DNA of 64,000 bases from Xanthomonas sacchari (GTDB lineage: Bacteria; Pseudomonadota; Gammaproteobacteria; Xanthomonadales; Xanthomonadaceae), in contig NZ_CP100647.1 in NCBI RefSeq assembly GCF_024266585.1, positions 2,585,001 through 2,649,000 of the forward strand, in the 5' to 3' direction. Numbering within the stretch: position 1 is the stretch's first letter; each line of letters starts with the position of its first letter. The notes under the pieces were generated by a model. That model made no database searches. It was not told the origin of the DNA and worked only from the letters and a program-made list of their open reading frames with translations. This document shows positions 17,270 to 26,296 of the stretch, in pieces. The position numbers and the translations under genes were made by a program.

Positions 17270-20200
17270 ATGCAGTTCACCGACATCTTCATCCGCCGCC
17301 CGATCCTCGCACTGGTCGTCAGTCTGCTGATCCTGCTGATGGGCGCCACCGCCGTCTTCCTCCTGCCGGTCCGGCAGTACCCCTACCTGGAGAACGCCAC
17401 CATCACGGTCAGCACGTCGCTTCCGGGCGCGACCCAGGACGTGATGCAGGGATTCGTCACCACGCCGATCGCGCAATCCATCGCCACGGCCAGCGGCATC
17501 GAATACCTCAGTTCGACCACCAAGCAGGGCAAGAGCGAGATCAAGGCGCGCCTGGTGCTCAACGCCAATGCCGATCGCACGATGACCGAAGTGCTCGCCA
17601 AGGTGCAACAGGTCAAGTACCAGTTGCCGGCGGGCGTCACCGATCCGGTCATCAGCAAGTCCACCGAGGGCGGCACGGCGGTGCAGTACATCGCCTTCTA
17701 CAGCAAGACCCTCTCGGTCCCGCAGGTGACGGATTTCGCGTCCCGGGTGGCGCAGCCGCTGTTCACCAGCATTCCCGGGGTGGCCTCGGCCGACGTCTTC
17801 GGCGGGCAGTCGCTGGCCATGCGCATCTGGATCGATCCGGTCCGCTTGGCCGCGCATGGGCTGTCGGCCGGCGAGATTTCGGCCGCGCTGCGCGCCAACA
17901 ATGTGCAGGCCGCGCCGGGCCAACTGAAGAGTTCGCTGACCATCACCAACATCAGCGCGGCCACCGACCTGCGCGGCGTGGAGGACTTCCGCCAGATGGT
18001 CGTCAAGTCCAGTCCCGGCGGCGGCGTGGTGCGGCTGTCGGATGTCGCCACCGTCGAGGTCGGAGGCCAGAACTACAACAACCTGTCGTTCGCGACCGGC
18101 GTGCCTGCGATCTTCGTCGCCATCCAGCCCACGCCCGATGGCAACCCCCTGGAGATCGTCAAGCAGGCCAACGCATTGCTGCCCAAGATTCGCGCGATGG
18201 CGCCGCCGGGGTTGACCGTCGCGCCGAATTACGACGTGGCGCGCTTCGTCAATGCCTCCATCGAGGAGGTGAAGCACACGCTGATCGAAGCGATCGTGAT
18301 CGTCATCGTGGTGATCTTCCTGTTCCTCGGCACCTTCCGCGCGGTGATCATTCCGGTGGTCACCATTCCGCTGTCGCTGATCGGCACGGCGGCGCTGATG
18401 CTGGCCTGCGGCTTCTCGATCAATCTGCTGACCCTGTTGGCGATGGTGCTGGCGATCGGCCTGGTGGTGGACGATGCCATCGTCGTGGTGGAGAACATCC
18501 ATCGCCACATCGAGGAGGGGCTGACGCCGGTGCGCGCGGCATTGCTCGGCGCCCGCGAGATCGTCGGGCCGGTGATCGCCATGACCATCACGCTCGCGGC
18601 GGTGTATGCGCCCATCGGCATGATGGGGGGGCTGACCGGCGCGCTGTTCAAGGAATTCGCCTTCACCCTGGCCGGTTCGGTCATCGTCTCTGGGATCGTC
18701 GCCTTGACGCTCTCGCCGGTGATGAGTTCGATGCTGCTCAGTTCCAAGCAGGGCGAAGGGCGGCTGGCGAAGCGGATCGAACACGCCATGGAGGGCTTGA
18801 CCGCGTTCTATGGACGCCTGCTGGCCCACACGCTGGCCGCGCGCGGCGCGGTCCTGCTGGTCGGCGCGGTCGTGCTGGCGGCGATCGTGGTGTTGTTCGC
18901 CGGTACCCGCCACGAGCTGGCGCCGACCGAAGACCAGGGCGTGGTCATTGTCGTCACCAAGGCGCCGCAGTATGCAGGCGTCGGTTACACCGCGCGCTAC
19001 GCCCAGCAGATCGAGACGCTGTTCGAGTCGATTCCCGAGTTCGACAGCAGCTTCATGAACATCGGCGACTATGCCGGCGGCCAGAACATGATGGTCGGCG
19101 GCGCGATCCTCAAGGACTGGTCGCAACGCACGCGATCGGCCGCCGACATCCAAGGCCAGATCCAGGCCGCCGGCGGCGCCATCGACGGCGAGACGCTGAC
19201 CGCCGTGCAGCTACCGCCGTTGCCCGGCTCCAGCGGCGGGCTGCCGGTGCAGATGGTGCTGCGCTCGCCCGATGACTTCAAGGCGCTGTACGCGACAGGC
19301 GAGAAGATCAAGACCGCGGCGTATGCCAGTGGCCTGTTCCTCTATGTGCAGAACGACCTGTCCTTCGACAGCCCGCAGGCGCACGTCACGATCGACAATG
19401 CGAAGGCCAGCGAAATGGGCGTGAGCATGCAGTCGATCGCCGACACCTTGGCCGTGCTGGTCGGCGAAAACTACGTCAACCGCTTCAACTTCCACGACCG
19501 CTCCTACGACGTGATCCCGCAGGTGCGCGGCAGCGAACGCATGACACCGGAGGACCTCGGGCGCTTCTACGTCAAGACAACCTCCGGCGCGCTGGTGCCG
19601 CTGTCGACCGTCACCCGCGTCGAGATGCGTCCGCAGGCCAACCAGCTCACCCAGTTCGGCCAGATGAATTCGGCCACGCTGGAAATGCTGCCGGCCCCCG
19701 GCGTGAGCATGGGCGAGGCGGTCGCCTTCCTGCAGTCGCAGCCGCTGCCCCCCGGCACCAGCGTGGACTGGCTCAGCGACAGCCGCCAGTTCGTACAGGA
19801 AGGCAATCGCCTGCTGGTGTCGTTCTGCTTCGCCCTGGTGGTCATCTTCCTGGTGCTGGCGGCGCAGTTCGAGAGCCTGCGTGATCCGCTGGTGATCCTG
19901 GTGACGGTGCCGCTGGCGGTCTGCGGCGCGCTGGTGCCGCTGTGGCTCGGCTACGCGACGCTCAACATCTACACGCAGATCGGACTGGTCACCTTGATCG
20001 GGCTGATCTCCAAGCATGGCATCCTGATGGTCACGTTCGCCAACCATATCCAGCACCACGACAACCTGAGCCGCATCGAGGCGATCGAGAAGGCGGCGGC
20101 GGTACGCATGCGCCCGGTGTTGATGACCACGGCGGCGATGGTCGCGGGGCTGGTGCCCTTGCTGTTCGCGGACGGCGCGGGCTCGGCCAGCCGCTTCTCC

Positions 20201-20362
20201 ATCGGCATCGTGGTGGTGATGGGCATGCTGGTCGGCACTTTCTTCACGCTGTTCGTGCTGCCCACCGTCTACAGCTTCATCGCCAAGGACCACCGCGCAG
20301 CGGCGGAAAGTCCCCGTGCCCGCGAACTCGCGACCGCGGAGGCTCCCGATGTCGCGCTCTGA
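17270..20362 (+). CDS. RND multidrug efflux transporter, HAE-1 family inner-membrane pump
   Basis: 1030 residues, the normal size of AcrB/MexB-type pumps, starting 12 bp after the adaptor. It begins with FIRRPILALVVSLLILLMGA. The proton-relay helix 4 reads MVLAIGLVVDDAIVVVENIH, with the two essential Asp residues, and helix 6 follows at ITLAAVYAPIGMMGGLTGALF. Two large periplasmic porter loops and a second six-helix bundle are present. Substrates cannot be deduced. Placement between a siderophore receptor and a Fur-type regulator leaves siderophore or metal-stress export open, but general drug efflux is equally possible. Confidence 0.93.
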   Translation: MQFTDIFIRRPILALVVSLLILLMGATAVFLLPVRQYPYLENATITVSTSLPGATQDVMQGFVTTPIAQSIATASGIEYLSSTTKQGKSEIKARLVLNANADRTMTEVLAKVQQVKYQLPAGVTDPVISKSTEGGTAVQYIAFYSKTLSVPQVTDFASRVAQPLFTSIPGVASADVFGGQSLAMRIWIDPVRLAAHGLSAGEISAALRANNVQAAPGQLKSSLTITNISAATDLRGVEDFRQMVVKSSPGGGVVRLSDVATVEVGGQNYNNLSFATGVPAIFVAIQPTPDGNPLEIVKQANALLPKIRAMAPPGLTVAPNYDVARFVNASIEEVKHTLIEAIVIVIVVIFLFLGTFRAVIIPVVTIPLSLIGTAALMLACGFSINLLTLLAMVLAIGLVVDDAIVVVENIHRHIEEGLTPVRAALLGAREIVGPVIAMTITLAAVYAPIGMMGGLTGALFKEFAFTLAGSVIVSGIVALTLSPVMSSMLLSSKQGEGRLAKRIEHAMEGLTAFYGRLLAHTLAARGAVLLVGAVVLAAIVVLFAGTRHELAPTEDQGVVIVVTKAPQYAGVGYTARYAQQIETLFESIPEFDSSFMNIGDYAGGQNMMVGGAILKDWSQRTRSAADIQGQIQAAGGAIDGETLTAVQLPPLPGSSGGLPVQMVLRSPDDFKALYATGEKIKTAAYASGLFLYVQNDLSFDSPQAHVTIDNAKASEMGVSMQSIADTLAVLVGENYVNRFNFHDRSYDVIPQVRGSERMTPEDLGRFYVKTTSGALVPLSTVTRVEMRPQANQLTQFGQMNSATLEMLPAPGVSMGEAVAFLQSQPLPPGTSVDWLSDSRQFVQEGNRLLVSFCFALVVIFLVLAAQFESLRDPLVILVTVPLAVCGALVPLWLGYATLNIYTQIGLVTLIGLISKHGILMVTFANHIQHHDNLSRIEAIEKAAAVRMRPVLMTTAAMVAGLVPLLFADGAGSASRFSIGIVVVMGMLVGTFFTLFVLPTVYSFIAKDHRAAAESPRARELATAEAPDVAL

Positions 20363-21818
20363 ACGGATCTTTCGCATGCCGACCGCCTCGCGTGCAACCA
20401 CGCGCCTTCCTGGCCGCGCGATGTTGATGGCGGTCGTCGTTGCCGGTGTCACCGCTGGCTGCGCCAGTGGTCCTGACTACCGTCCACCGGTCACGCCGCA
20501 CACCGCTGCAGGCGCCTTCGTCAGCCAGCCGGCCGATATGGACGCCGCCGCGTCGCCACCGCCGGACTGGTGGCGGCTGTACAAGGATCCCGCGCTCGAT
20601 ACGCTGGTGCAGGAAGCCCTGTCGGCCAATCCCGATCTGCGGGTCAGCCTCGCCAACCTCGACCGTGCAAAGGCCGTCTACAGGGAAGCCCGTGGCGGCC
20701 TGTTCCCCTCGACCGAGGTGTCGGCTGGCGCACGCTACGGCCGCGACCAGACCACATGGACGGGAGCCGGCCGGGCACCCACGCAATGGAGCGAGAGCGG
20801 CGGACTCGACGTCGCCTACGAAGTCGACCTGTTCGGCCGGGTCAGACGCGACATCGAGGCCGCACGCGACGACACCGATGCGGTCGCGGCCGCGCATGAT
20901 GCCGCCAAGGTCGTTGTCGTCGCCGAGACGACGAGAGCCTATGTGGACGCCTGCACCTATGGCGAGTCCATCGACGTCGCGCGCTCGTCCGTTGCGCTGG
21001 CCCAGCACAGCCTGGAACTGGTCAGCCGTCAGGAACACGCCGGCGCGGCGTCGCATCTGGACGTGGAGCGTGCCGGGGTCACGTTGGCGCAGGCCCAGGC
21101 GATCTTGCCGCCGTTGCAGGGGCAGCGGGAGGCGGCATTGTTCGAGCTGGCCGCGCTGCTGGGCCGCACGCCCTCGCGCGTGCCCGACGCCGCGCGTACC
21201 TGCAACAGGGCGCCGGAGATGGCGCAGGCACTGCCGATCGGCGATGGCGCCGCGCTTTTGCGTCGCCGCCCGGACGTGCGCCAGGCCGAGCGGCAACTGG
21301 CCGCCGATACCGCACGGATTGGCGTGGCGGTGGCCGACCTCTATCCGCGCGTCACGCTGGGGGCGTCGGGTAGCTACCTGCGCAACGATTTTCTGAGGGG
21401 CAATCGTACCTGGTCGTTCTCGTTGGGACCGCTGATCTCCTGGAGCTTCCCCAACACGATGGTCGCACGCGCCCGCATCGCGCAGGCCAAGGCGCAAGCC
21501 GACGGCGCGTTGGCCGGCTTCGACGGAACGGTGTTGAACGCGCTGAAGGAGTCCGAGCAATCGTTGAGCGCCTACGGTGCCGCGATGCAGCAGCGCGAGG
21601 CGCTGATCGAAGCGCGTGACCGTGCCGAGAACGCCTTCCGGTTGGCGGATCAGCGCTATCGCGCCGGCTCGATCAGCTATCTCGACGTGCTCGTAGCGCA
21701 GAGCAGCCTGATCGACGCGAGGTTGCAAGTGACCACTGCCGACCAGCGCGTGGGCTCCGCACGCGTCAGCGTGTTCAAGGCGCTGGGGGGAGGATGGGAG
21801 CAGCCTGCGACACGGTAG
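20349..21818 (+). CDS. Outer-membrane efflux lipoprotein (NodT/OprM-type)
   Basis: 489 residues from an ATG with GGAGG 6 bp upstream, overlapping the pump gene by 14 bp. The signal peptide ends in a lipobox, VVVAGVTAGC, followed by ASGPDYRPP, the standard N-terminus of OprM/NodT channel proteins. Two homologous repeats follow: PDWWRLYKDPALDTLVQEAL with LRVSLANLDRAK, then ALLRRRPDVRQAERQLAADT with LYPRVTLGASGSY. It forms the trimeric exit channel for the adaptor-pump pair encoded upstream. Confidence 0.92.
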   Translation: MSRSERIFRMPTASRATTRLPGRAMLMAVVVAGVTAGCASGPDYRPPVTPHTAAGAFVSQPADMDAAASPPPDWWRLYKDPALDTLVQEALSANPDLRVSLANLDRAKAVYREARGGLFPSTEVSAGARYGRDQTTWTGAGRAPTQWSESGGLDVAYEVDLFGRVRRDIEAARDDTDAVAAAHDAAKVVVVAETTRAYVDACTYGESIDVARSSVALAQHSLELVSRQEHAGAASHLDVERAGVTLAQAQAILPPLQGQREAALFELAALLGRTPSRVPDAARTCNRAPEMAQALPIGDGAALLRRRPDVRQAERQLAADTARIGVAVADLYPRVTLGASGSYLRNDFLRGNRTWSFSLGPLISWSFPNTMVARARIAQAKAQADGALAGFDGTVLNALKESEQSLSAYGAAMQQREALIEARDRAENAFRLADQRYRAGSISYLDVLVAQSSLIDARLQVTTADQRVGSARVSVFKALGGGWEQPATR

Positions 21819-21936
21819 CACCTATGCGTACCGGCGCGGTGGCCCCCCCGTCATCGCGCTTCTCCCGAGCTACCCACACGCCACGCCGCTCCGCGTTTTC
21901 GAATGTCGGAGATCTGGCACAGCAAAGGAAGATGGA

Positions 21937-22563
21937 ATGGAGCCCTGCGATGAACCGCCCCGGATCGTGGATCTGATTGCATCCTTCGGACGCAAAACGC
22001 CGCAGTCGGGCCACCACAAGGCGAAGCCTACGGCGGCGGCCGATGCCGATGCCGATGCCGACGCCGGATCGCCGGTGTCGGCGCAGGAGCGGCGCCTGAT
22101 CGCGCACAAGCTGCGACCGACGGCCGCGCGTGCCGATGTCTTGCGCGCCTTGGAGCAGGCGGCGCCGAGTTGTCTCGATGCCAGCCGGGTGTACCGCCTC
22201 CTGAGCGGTCGGCGCGATCGCCTTACGCCGGGATCGGTGTATCGGGCACTGCACGATCTGTGGGTCGCCGGCTTGCTGGTTCGCACGGAAGGCACGCGTG
22301 GGCGTGCGTTCTACGCGATCAAGCCCGACCTGCTGACCGCCCGCCACGACACGCTGCGCTGTCGTTGTGGCGCGCGACTGGTGTTCATCGAAGACCCCGT
22401 GTTGCGTGCGCACCTGCGGTCGCTTGCCGGGAAGGAGGGCTTCGTGCTCGACGCCGAGACGGTCTTCACCATCACCACCACGTGCGCGCGGTGCGGGCAA
22501 CTCCGCACTGCAGCGCATGGGGTGGCAGAGGACGATCGAAGGTCACGAACCCGGCGGGCCTGA
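21937..22563 (+). CDS. Fur-family transcriptional regulator with Ala-Asp repeat insertion
   Basis: 208 residues from an ATG with AAGGA 7 bp upstream. A long polar N-terminus contains a perfect Ala-Asp dipeptide run (ADADADADA), encoded by a 6-bp tandem repeat around 22040-22062. The Fur winged-helix follows: LRPTAARADVLRALE, then LTPGSVYRALHDLWVAGLLV. The dimerisation part has two Cys pairs, CRCG and CARCG, suitable for a structural zinc. It lacks an obvious HHHD-like Fur metal motif (HDTLRCRCG instead), so it could be a Zur-like or divergent member. It probably follows the efflux operon and converges with the AraC gene, leaving five bases between the stops. Confidence 0.85.
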   Translation: MEPCDEPPRIVDLIASFGRKTPQSGHHKAKPTAAADADADADAGSPVSAQERRLIAHKLRPTAARADVLRALEQAAPSCLDASRVYRLLSGRRDRLTPGSVYRALHDLWVAGLLVRTEGTRGRAFYAIKPDLLTARHDTLRCRCGARLVFIEDPVLRAHLRSLAGKEGFVLDAETVFTITTTCARCGQLRTAAHGVAEDDRRSRTRRA

Positions 22564-22568
22564 TCCGA

Positions 22569-23420
22569 TCAAGGCGAGATGTCATTGGGCAGCACGATGC
22601 CGGGCACGGGAGCAAGCTCGGCGCCGTTCCTGCGGTCGGAAAGATAGCGTGCCGGCGGCTTGCCGACGGCCTTGCGGAACATGGTGACGAACCCGCTGGC
22701 GTTTTCGTATCCCAGTTCCAATGCCACCGTCTGCACGCTGTCCCCCTTGGTCAAGCGCTGAAGCGCCAGGATGACGTGCAGTTGCCGGCGCCAGCGCCCG
22801 AAACTCATGCCGATTTCGTGCAGCAGCAGGCGGCTCATGCTGCGCTCGCTCATGCCGATGCGGGTCGCCCAGACGGCCTTCGAGGTCTTGTCCGTTGGGT
22901 CGGCCAGCAGCAGTTCCGCGAGGCGGCGCAATCGGGCGTCGCGCGGCATGGGCAGATGCAGGTCCTCGACCGGCGCTTCCACCAGCTCGTCGAGCAAGGC
23001 GGCAATCAGCCGATCTTCCCGCCCCCCCAGCGGGTACAAGGCAGGAAAACCGGCCACCTTCAGCAGCAGCTCGCGCAGCAGGGGCGATACCGCAATGGTG
23101 CAGCAGGTTGTCGGAAGATCGGCGGCGGCGGCGGGATCGACGAACAGGCAATGGCATTCGGTTTCGCCCGACCCGCGTGCCGCGTGGGGCAGGTCACCGG
23201 GAATCCAGATGGCGCACTGCGGCGGCACGATCCAGACGCCGTCTTCGATTTCGCAATTCAGGACACCGCGAACGGAGTAGATCAGCTGCGCCTTGTGGTG
23301 CCGATGCCGGGCATTTTCCCAGTCCTTTGTCACCGAGGTGGCACGCAGGGCGACGACGGGGCGCGGAACGTTGTCGACGTCCAGGGGCTCAATGACTTCG
23401 GTGATGGCAACGCTCGACAT
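22569..23420 (-). CDS. AraC-family transcriptional regulator (cupin plus AraC HTH)
   Basis: 283 residues from the ATG at 23420; a longer frame runs to 23909 but is shadow sequence. An N-terminal cupin-type sensor (HRHHKAQLIYSVRGVLNCEI, IWIPGDLPHAARGSG) is followed by two AraC helix-turn-helices (WATRIGMSERSMSRLLLHEI, then VQTVALELGYENASGFVTMF and the closing VGKPPARYL). Proteins of this shape are typical one-component activators or repressors. The Fur-box-like palindrome 43-57 bp upstream suggests iron control, making it a candidate regulator of the siderophore receptor 7 kb away or of the pump. Confidence 0.9.
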   Translation of the reverse strand: MSSVAITEVIEPLDVDNVPRPVVALRATSVTKDWENARHRHHKAQLIYSVRGVLNCEIEDGVWIVPPQCAIWIPGDLPHAARGSGETECHCLFVDPAAAADLPTTCCTIAVSPLLRELLLKVAGFPALYPLGGREDRLIAALLDELVEAPVEDLHLPMPRDARLRRLAELLLADPTDKTSKAVWATRIGMSERSMSRLLLHEIGMSFGRWRRQLHVILALQRLTKGDSVQTVALELGYENASGFVTMFRKAVGKPPARYLSDRRNGAELAPVPGIVLPNDISP

Positions 23421-23462
23421 GGTGCGCTGGGACTGGTGCCGCCGTGGGGGCTGTCTGTTTTG

Positions 23463-23477
23463 AATAATACTATTAAA
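23463..23477. promoter_or_regulatory. AT-rich palindrome upstream of the AraC gene (Fur-box-like)
   Basis: AATAATACTATTAAA contains a perfect 11-bp palindrome, TAATA-C-TATTA (23465-23475), 43-57 bp before the AraC ATG at 23420. It shares AATAATACT with the motif upstream of the TonB receptor. Set in an unusually AT-rich patch of a GC-rich genome, it is a likely repressor site; Fur is the inferred protein. Confidence 0.45.
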
Positions 23478-24130
23478 AAATTTTTCTGATTGCATCCGAC
23501 CGTTGTGCGGTTTGTTGACGTCATGGCGCTGCAGGATCACGGCTTGCGGGGGATGTCGCGCGGATCGCATAGACGCCCTGCCTCGATGGCGGGGGGCGCC
23601 GCCTGTTTTCGTGTCGGCTGCGCGGTGGAAGCGGGCAGGGGCGCGCGGCGGTTCTTGCGCGGGCTGTGCGCTGCATCGGATCGCAGGCATCCAATGGCGA
23701 TGCCCGTTGGGATGTGGGGATCCGTGAACACGGCATCCGATGGGCTGAGGCGGATGCGCCAGGCCCTGATGCGCCGGTTGCCAGAAGACGCGGCGGCCGT
23801 TTTGCGTAACACCTCGCTTGGCAACGAAGCGGTTTCGCGGCTGGAGGACCTCGTCTCGCGCGATTGACTGGGCCCGTTGGAGGCCGCTGGTCGCTGGTCG
23901 CGAATCCAAGGCCTACCTTGGGACGACGCGGACCACCAGCCCGAAGACCGAAATGCGCGGTGATGCGGTGTCGCGCATTGAAAAGATCGAGACGTTTCGC
24001 GCAGTATCCGTGGGCTGATCGTGACCACGACGGTGAACGCGACCGATCTGCCTCGGGGCTGCGGCAGTTGGTTTTCTGGATGAGGTCGTCCCGGATGCAA
24101 CATGGATCGACAGGCACAGGTGCGAAGACA
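23478..24130. other. Stretch without a convincing gene
   Basis: About 650 bp between the AraC promoter and the next GNAT gene. The longest plus-strand frame (23490-23867, 125 codons) has a plausible helical end (LRRMRQALMRRLPEDAAAVL) but a low-complexity Arg/Gly-rich beginning, no RBS and no recognised motif. The minus-strand frames are composition-driven. It may hold a decayed gene. Confidence 0.4.
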
Positions 24131-24679
24131 GTGATCGACAAGCATGCTTCTTGGAATCCTGCCGCGCAGAAGCGCCTGTCGCTGCGTCCGCGCCAGGCGT
24201 CCGACGCCGACGCGTTGTTCCCGACGATGTCCGATCCGGCCAGCATGCGCTGGTGGTCGCGCGCTCCGTTCGCGCGTGTCGAAGAGCTGCGCGATGCCTT
24301 CGCCGCCGATGGGCATGCGAACTGGCGTGCTTGGGCGATCGTGCCGGTGGGCCAGGCCCGCGCGATCGGGTTCGTGGCGGCCGGGCAGAGGCGCGAAGGC
24401 GTGGCCGAAATCGGCTACCTGCTCGCACGCGAGGCGCAGGGGCGCGGGTATGCGCGCGAAGCGGTCGCCTTGTTGATCGAGCAGTTGTTCGCGGAGGGAC
24501 AGCGGCGCCTCTTCGCCGATACCGATCCGGACAACCGGCCCTCCATCGCATTGCTCACGGCGCTCGGCTTCCGCCTGGAGGGCCGCTTGCGGGCCGAATG
24601 GCGTACCCACATCGGTCTCCGCGATGCGCTCATCTATGGGCTGCTGGCCGAGGAGTGGAGCGCTGGAGCGGCTGGTTAG
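24131..24679 (+). CDS. GNAT N-acetyltransferase, RimJ/RimL-like
   Basis: 182 residues from a GTG at 24131; an ATG at 24095 is an alternative and neither has a strong SD. The fold is clear: an opening strand SLRPRQASDADALFPTMSDP, then the acetyl-CoA pyrophosphate loop EAQGRGYAREAVALLIEQLF and the RimL-like end IALLTALGFRLEGRLRAEWR. These enzymes acetylate an amino group of a protein N-terminus, antibiotic or small molecule. The substrate is unknown. It converges with the YjaB-like gene. Confidence 0.8.
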   Translation: MIDKHASWNPAAQKRLSLRPRQASDADALFPTMSDPASMRWWSRAPFARVEELRDAFAADGHANWRAWAIVPVGQARAIGFVAAGQRREGVAEIGYLLAREAQGRGYAREAVALLIEQLFAEGQRRLFADTDPDNRPSIALLTALGFRLEGRLRAEWRTHIGLRDALIYGLLAEEWSAGAAG

Positions 24680-24775
24680 CCGGGGCATGGCGTGCACCCA
24701 CACGAGGACGCCGAAGCCAAGCGCTGTTCCTCGACCAACCATGCACGGTCGGCACTCACCCGTACCGCAAGCCGC

Positions 24776-25234
24776 TCATCGCGCATATTCCAGGTGGATC
24801 AGCGGATACGGCTTGCCCTGGTCGTCGAGCGGGGAACGGCCTGTGCGCCTGAAACCCATCCTTTCGTAGAAGCCGACGGCCTGGTGGTTCTGTTCGTTGA
24901 CGTCGGTCGTCATGCGCGGATGCAGCGCCAGCCCGTGGCGCACGAGCGCCGCCCCCACGCCGGTCCCGCGATACGCCGGGTCGACGAACAGCGCCTGCAG
25001 ATGCCCATCGTCGATCAGCATGAACGCCAGCGGATGGTCGTGCGCATCCACGGCGAACCAGAGCGGGGCCTGCGGAAGAAACCCGCGCACCAGTGCCTCG
25101 ATCGCCAGGCGATCCGGCGGCGACAGGAAGTCGTGGGTCGCCGCGACCGCGTCGCGCCAGATCTGCAGTGCGCGATCTCCCTCATCGGGGCGGGAGCGTC
25201 TTATCCCGAGCGTGGTGGTCTTGCGTTTCATCAT
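24776..25234 (-). CDS. yjaB: YjaB-like GNAT acetyltransferase
   Basis: 152 residues from an ATG at 25234 (a second ATG follows directly). Nearly the whole length resembles E. coli YjaB: IRRSRPDEGDRALQIWRDAV, ATHDFLSP, FLPQAPLWFAV, the acetyl-CoA loop DPAYRGTGVGAALVRHGLAL and the end VGFYERMGFRRTGRSPLDDQ, GKPYPLIHL. YjaB binds acetyl-CoA; its physiological substrate is not established. Confidence 0.88.
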   Translation of the reverse strand: MMKRKTTTLGIRRSRPDEGDRALQIWRDAVAATHDFLSPPDRLAIEALVRGFLPQAPLWFAVDAHDHPLAFMLIDDGHLQALFVDPAYRGTGVGAALVRHGLALHPRMTTDVNEQNHQAVGFYERMGFRRTGRSPLDDQGKPYPLIHLEYAR

Positions 25235-25378
25235 GTCGGTAGAACCTCTCGAAGGGGTGCAGCGCTGCGCTCTCGCAGCGCAGTGCCATCCACGCGGATC
25301 GTGGAATCGACACGGCGGACACAGCAAATTCTAAAGTCGTCCGGGATGGGCTAGCCTTTCGGGAAACAGGAGAACGGG

Positions 25379-26296
25379 ATGACCGGATCGACGCCGCTCG
25401 GCTTCATCGGACTCGGCACGATGGGGCTGCCGATGGCCACCGCGCTGGCGCGTGCGGGGATGCCGCTGATCGTCTGGAACCGCTCCGCAGCACGTTGCAC
25501 GCCGTTGCTGGCGCTCGGTGCGACGGCCATGCCTGGCGCCGCCGATGTCTTCGCGCATGCCGAAACCGTCGTCCTGATGCTCGCGGACGAGGCCGCGACG
25601 GACGCGGTTCTCGCGCGCGCATCGCCGGATTTTGCGGCGCGTGTCGCCGGCCGCAGGATCGTGGCGATGGGCACGGTGCGCCCGGCCTACTCGCTGGCGC
25701 TGGCGCAGGCGATCCAGGACGCAGGCGGGCGTTATGTGGAGGCGCCGGTCTCGGGCTCGCGCCGGCCTGCGGAGGACGGCGCGCTTGTCGGGATGCTGGC
25801 GGGCGCACCTGACGACATTGCCGCGGTCAGGCCGCTGCTCGCGCCCATGTGCCGGACGATGTTCGATTGCGGTCCGGCTCCGAACGCATTGCGGATGAAG
25901 CTGGCGATCAATGTGTTTCTGATCACCATGGTGACCGGCCTCGCCGAGGCGACGCATTTTGCCGCGCGCCACGGCCTCGATCTGGACCGGTTTGCGGCGA
26001 TCCTCGATGCCGGCCCGATGGCGAGCGAGGTATCGCGGATCAAGGCCGCCAAAGCCAGGGATCGGGACTTCGCGCGGCAGGCGGGCATCTCGGACGTGCT
26101 GAAGAACAGCCGCCTGATCGTCGACGCGGCCCGCGAGGCGGCCATCGCGTCGCCGCAGATGGATGCCTGCCTCGCCCTCTACGCGGAGACGCAGGCCTTG
26201 GGGCTTGGCGACGACGACATGATCGCGGTCGTTCGCGCAATCGAGGCGCGGACCGCCGCACTGTCGAGCGTCGAGCGCGTCGGCGCCGGGCAGTGA
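25379..26296 (+). CDS. NAD(P)-binding beta-hydroxyacid dehydrogenase
   Basis: 305 residues with AGGAG just before the ATG. N-terminal Rossmann motif [20 protein letters not shown], then the substrate-binding signature [16 protein letters not shown] and the catalytic-Lys helix [20 protein letters not shown]. These define the 3-hydroxyisobutyrate / 6-phosphogluconate dehydrogenase superfamily, which oxidises short beta-hydroxyacids or reduces semialdehydes. The exact substrate is open. The stop overlaps the GTG of the following broken hydrolase (GTGA), so the two form an operon. Confidence 0.88.
   Translation: MTGSTPLGFIGLGTMGLPMATALARAGMPLIVWNRSAARCTPLLALGATAMPGAADVFAHAETVVLMLADEAATDAVLARASPDFAARVAGRRIVAMGTVRPAYSLALAQAIQDAGGRYVEAPVSGSRRPAEDGALVGMLAGAPDDIAAVRPLLAPMCRTMFDCGPAPNALRMKLAINVFLITMVTGLAEATHFAARHGLDLDRFAAILDAGPMASEVSRIKAAKARDRDFARQAGISDVLKNSRLIVDAAREAAIASPQMDACLALYAETQALGLGDDDMIAVVRAIEARTAALSSVERVGAGQ

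Noticed and set aside
23537-24742. 401-codon minus-strand frame between the AraC and GNAT genes
   Set aside because: Much of it is antisense to the GNAT gene and the rest is Arg/Pro/Ser-rich with no motif or RBS.
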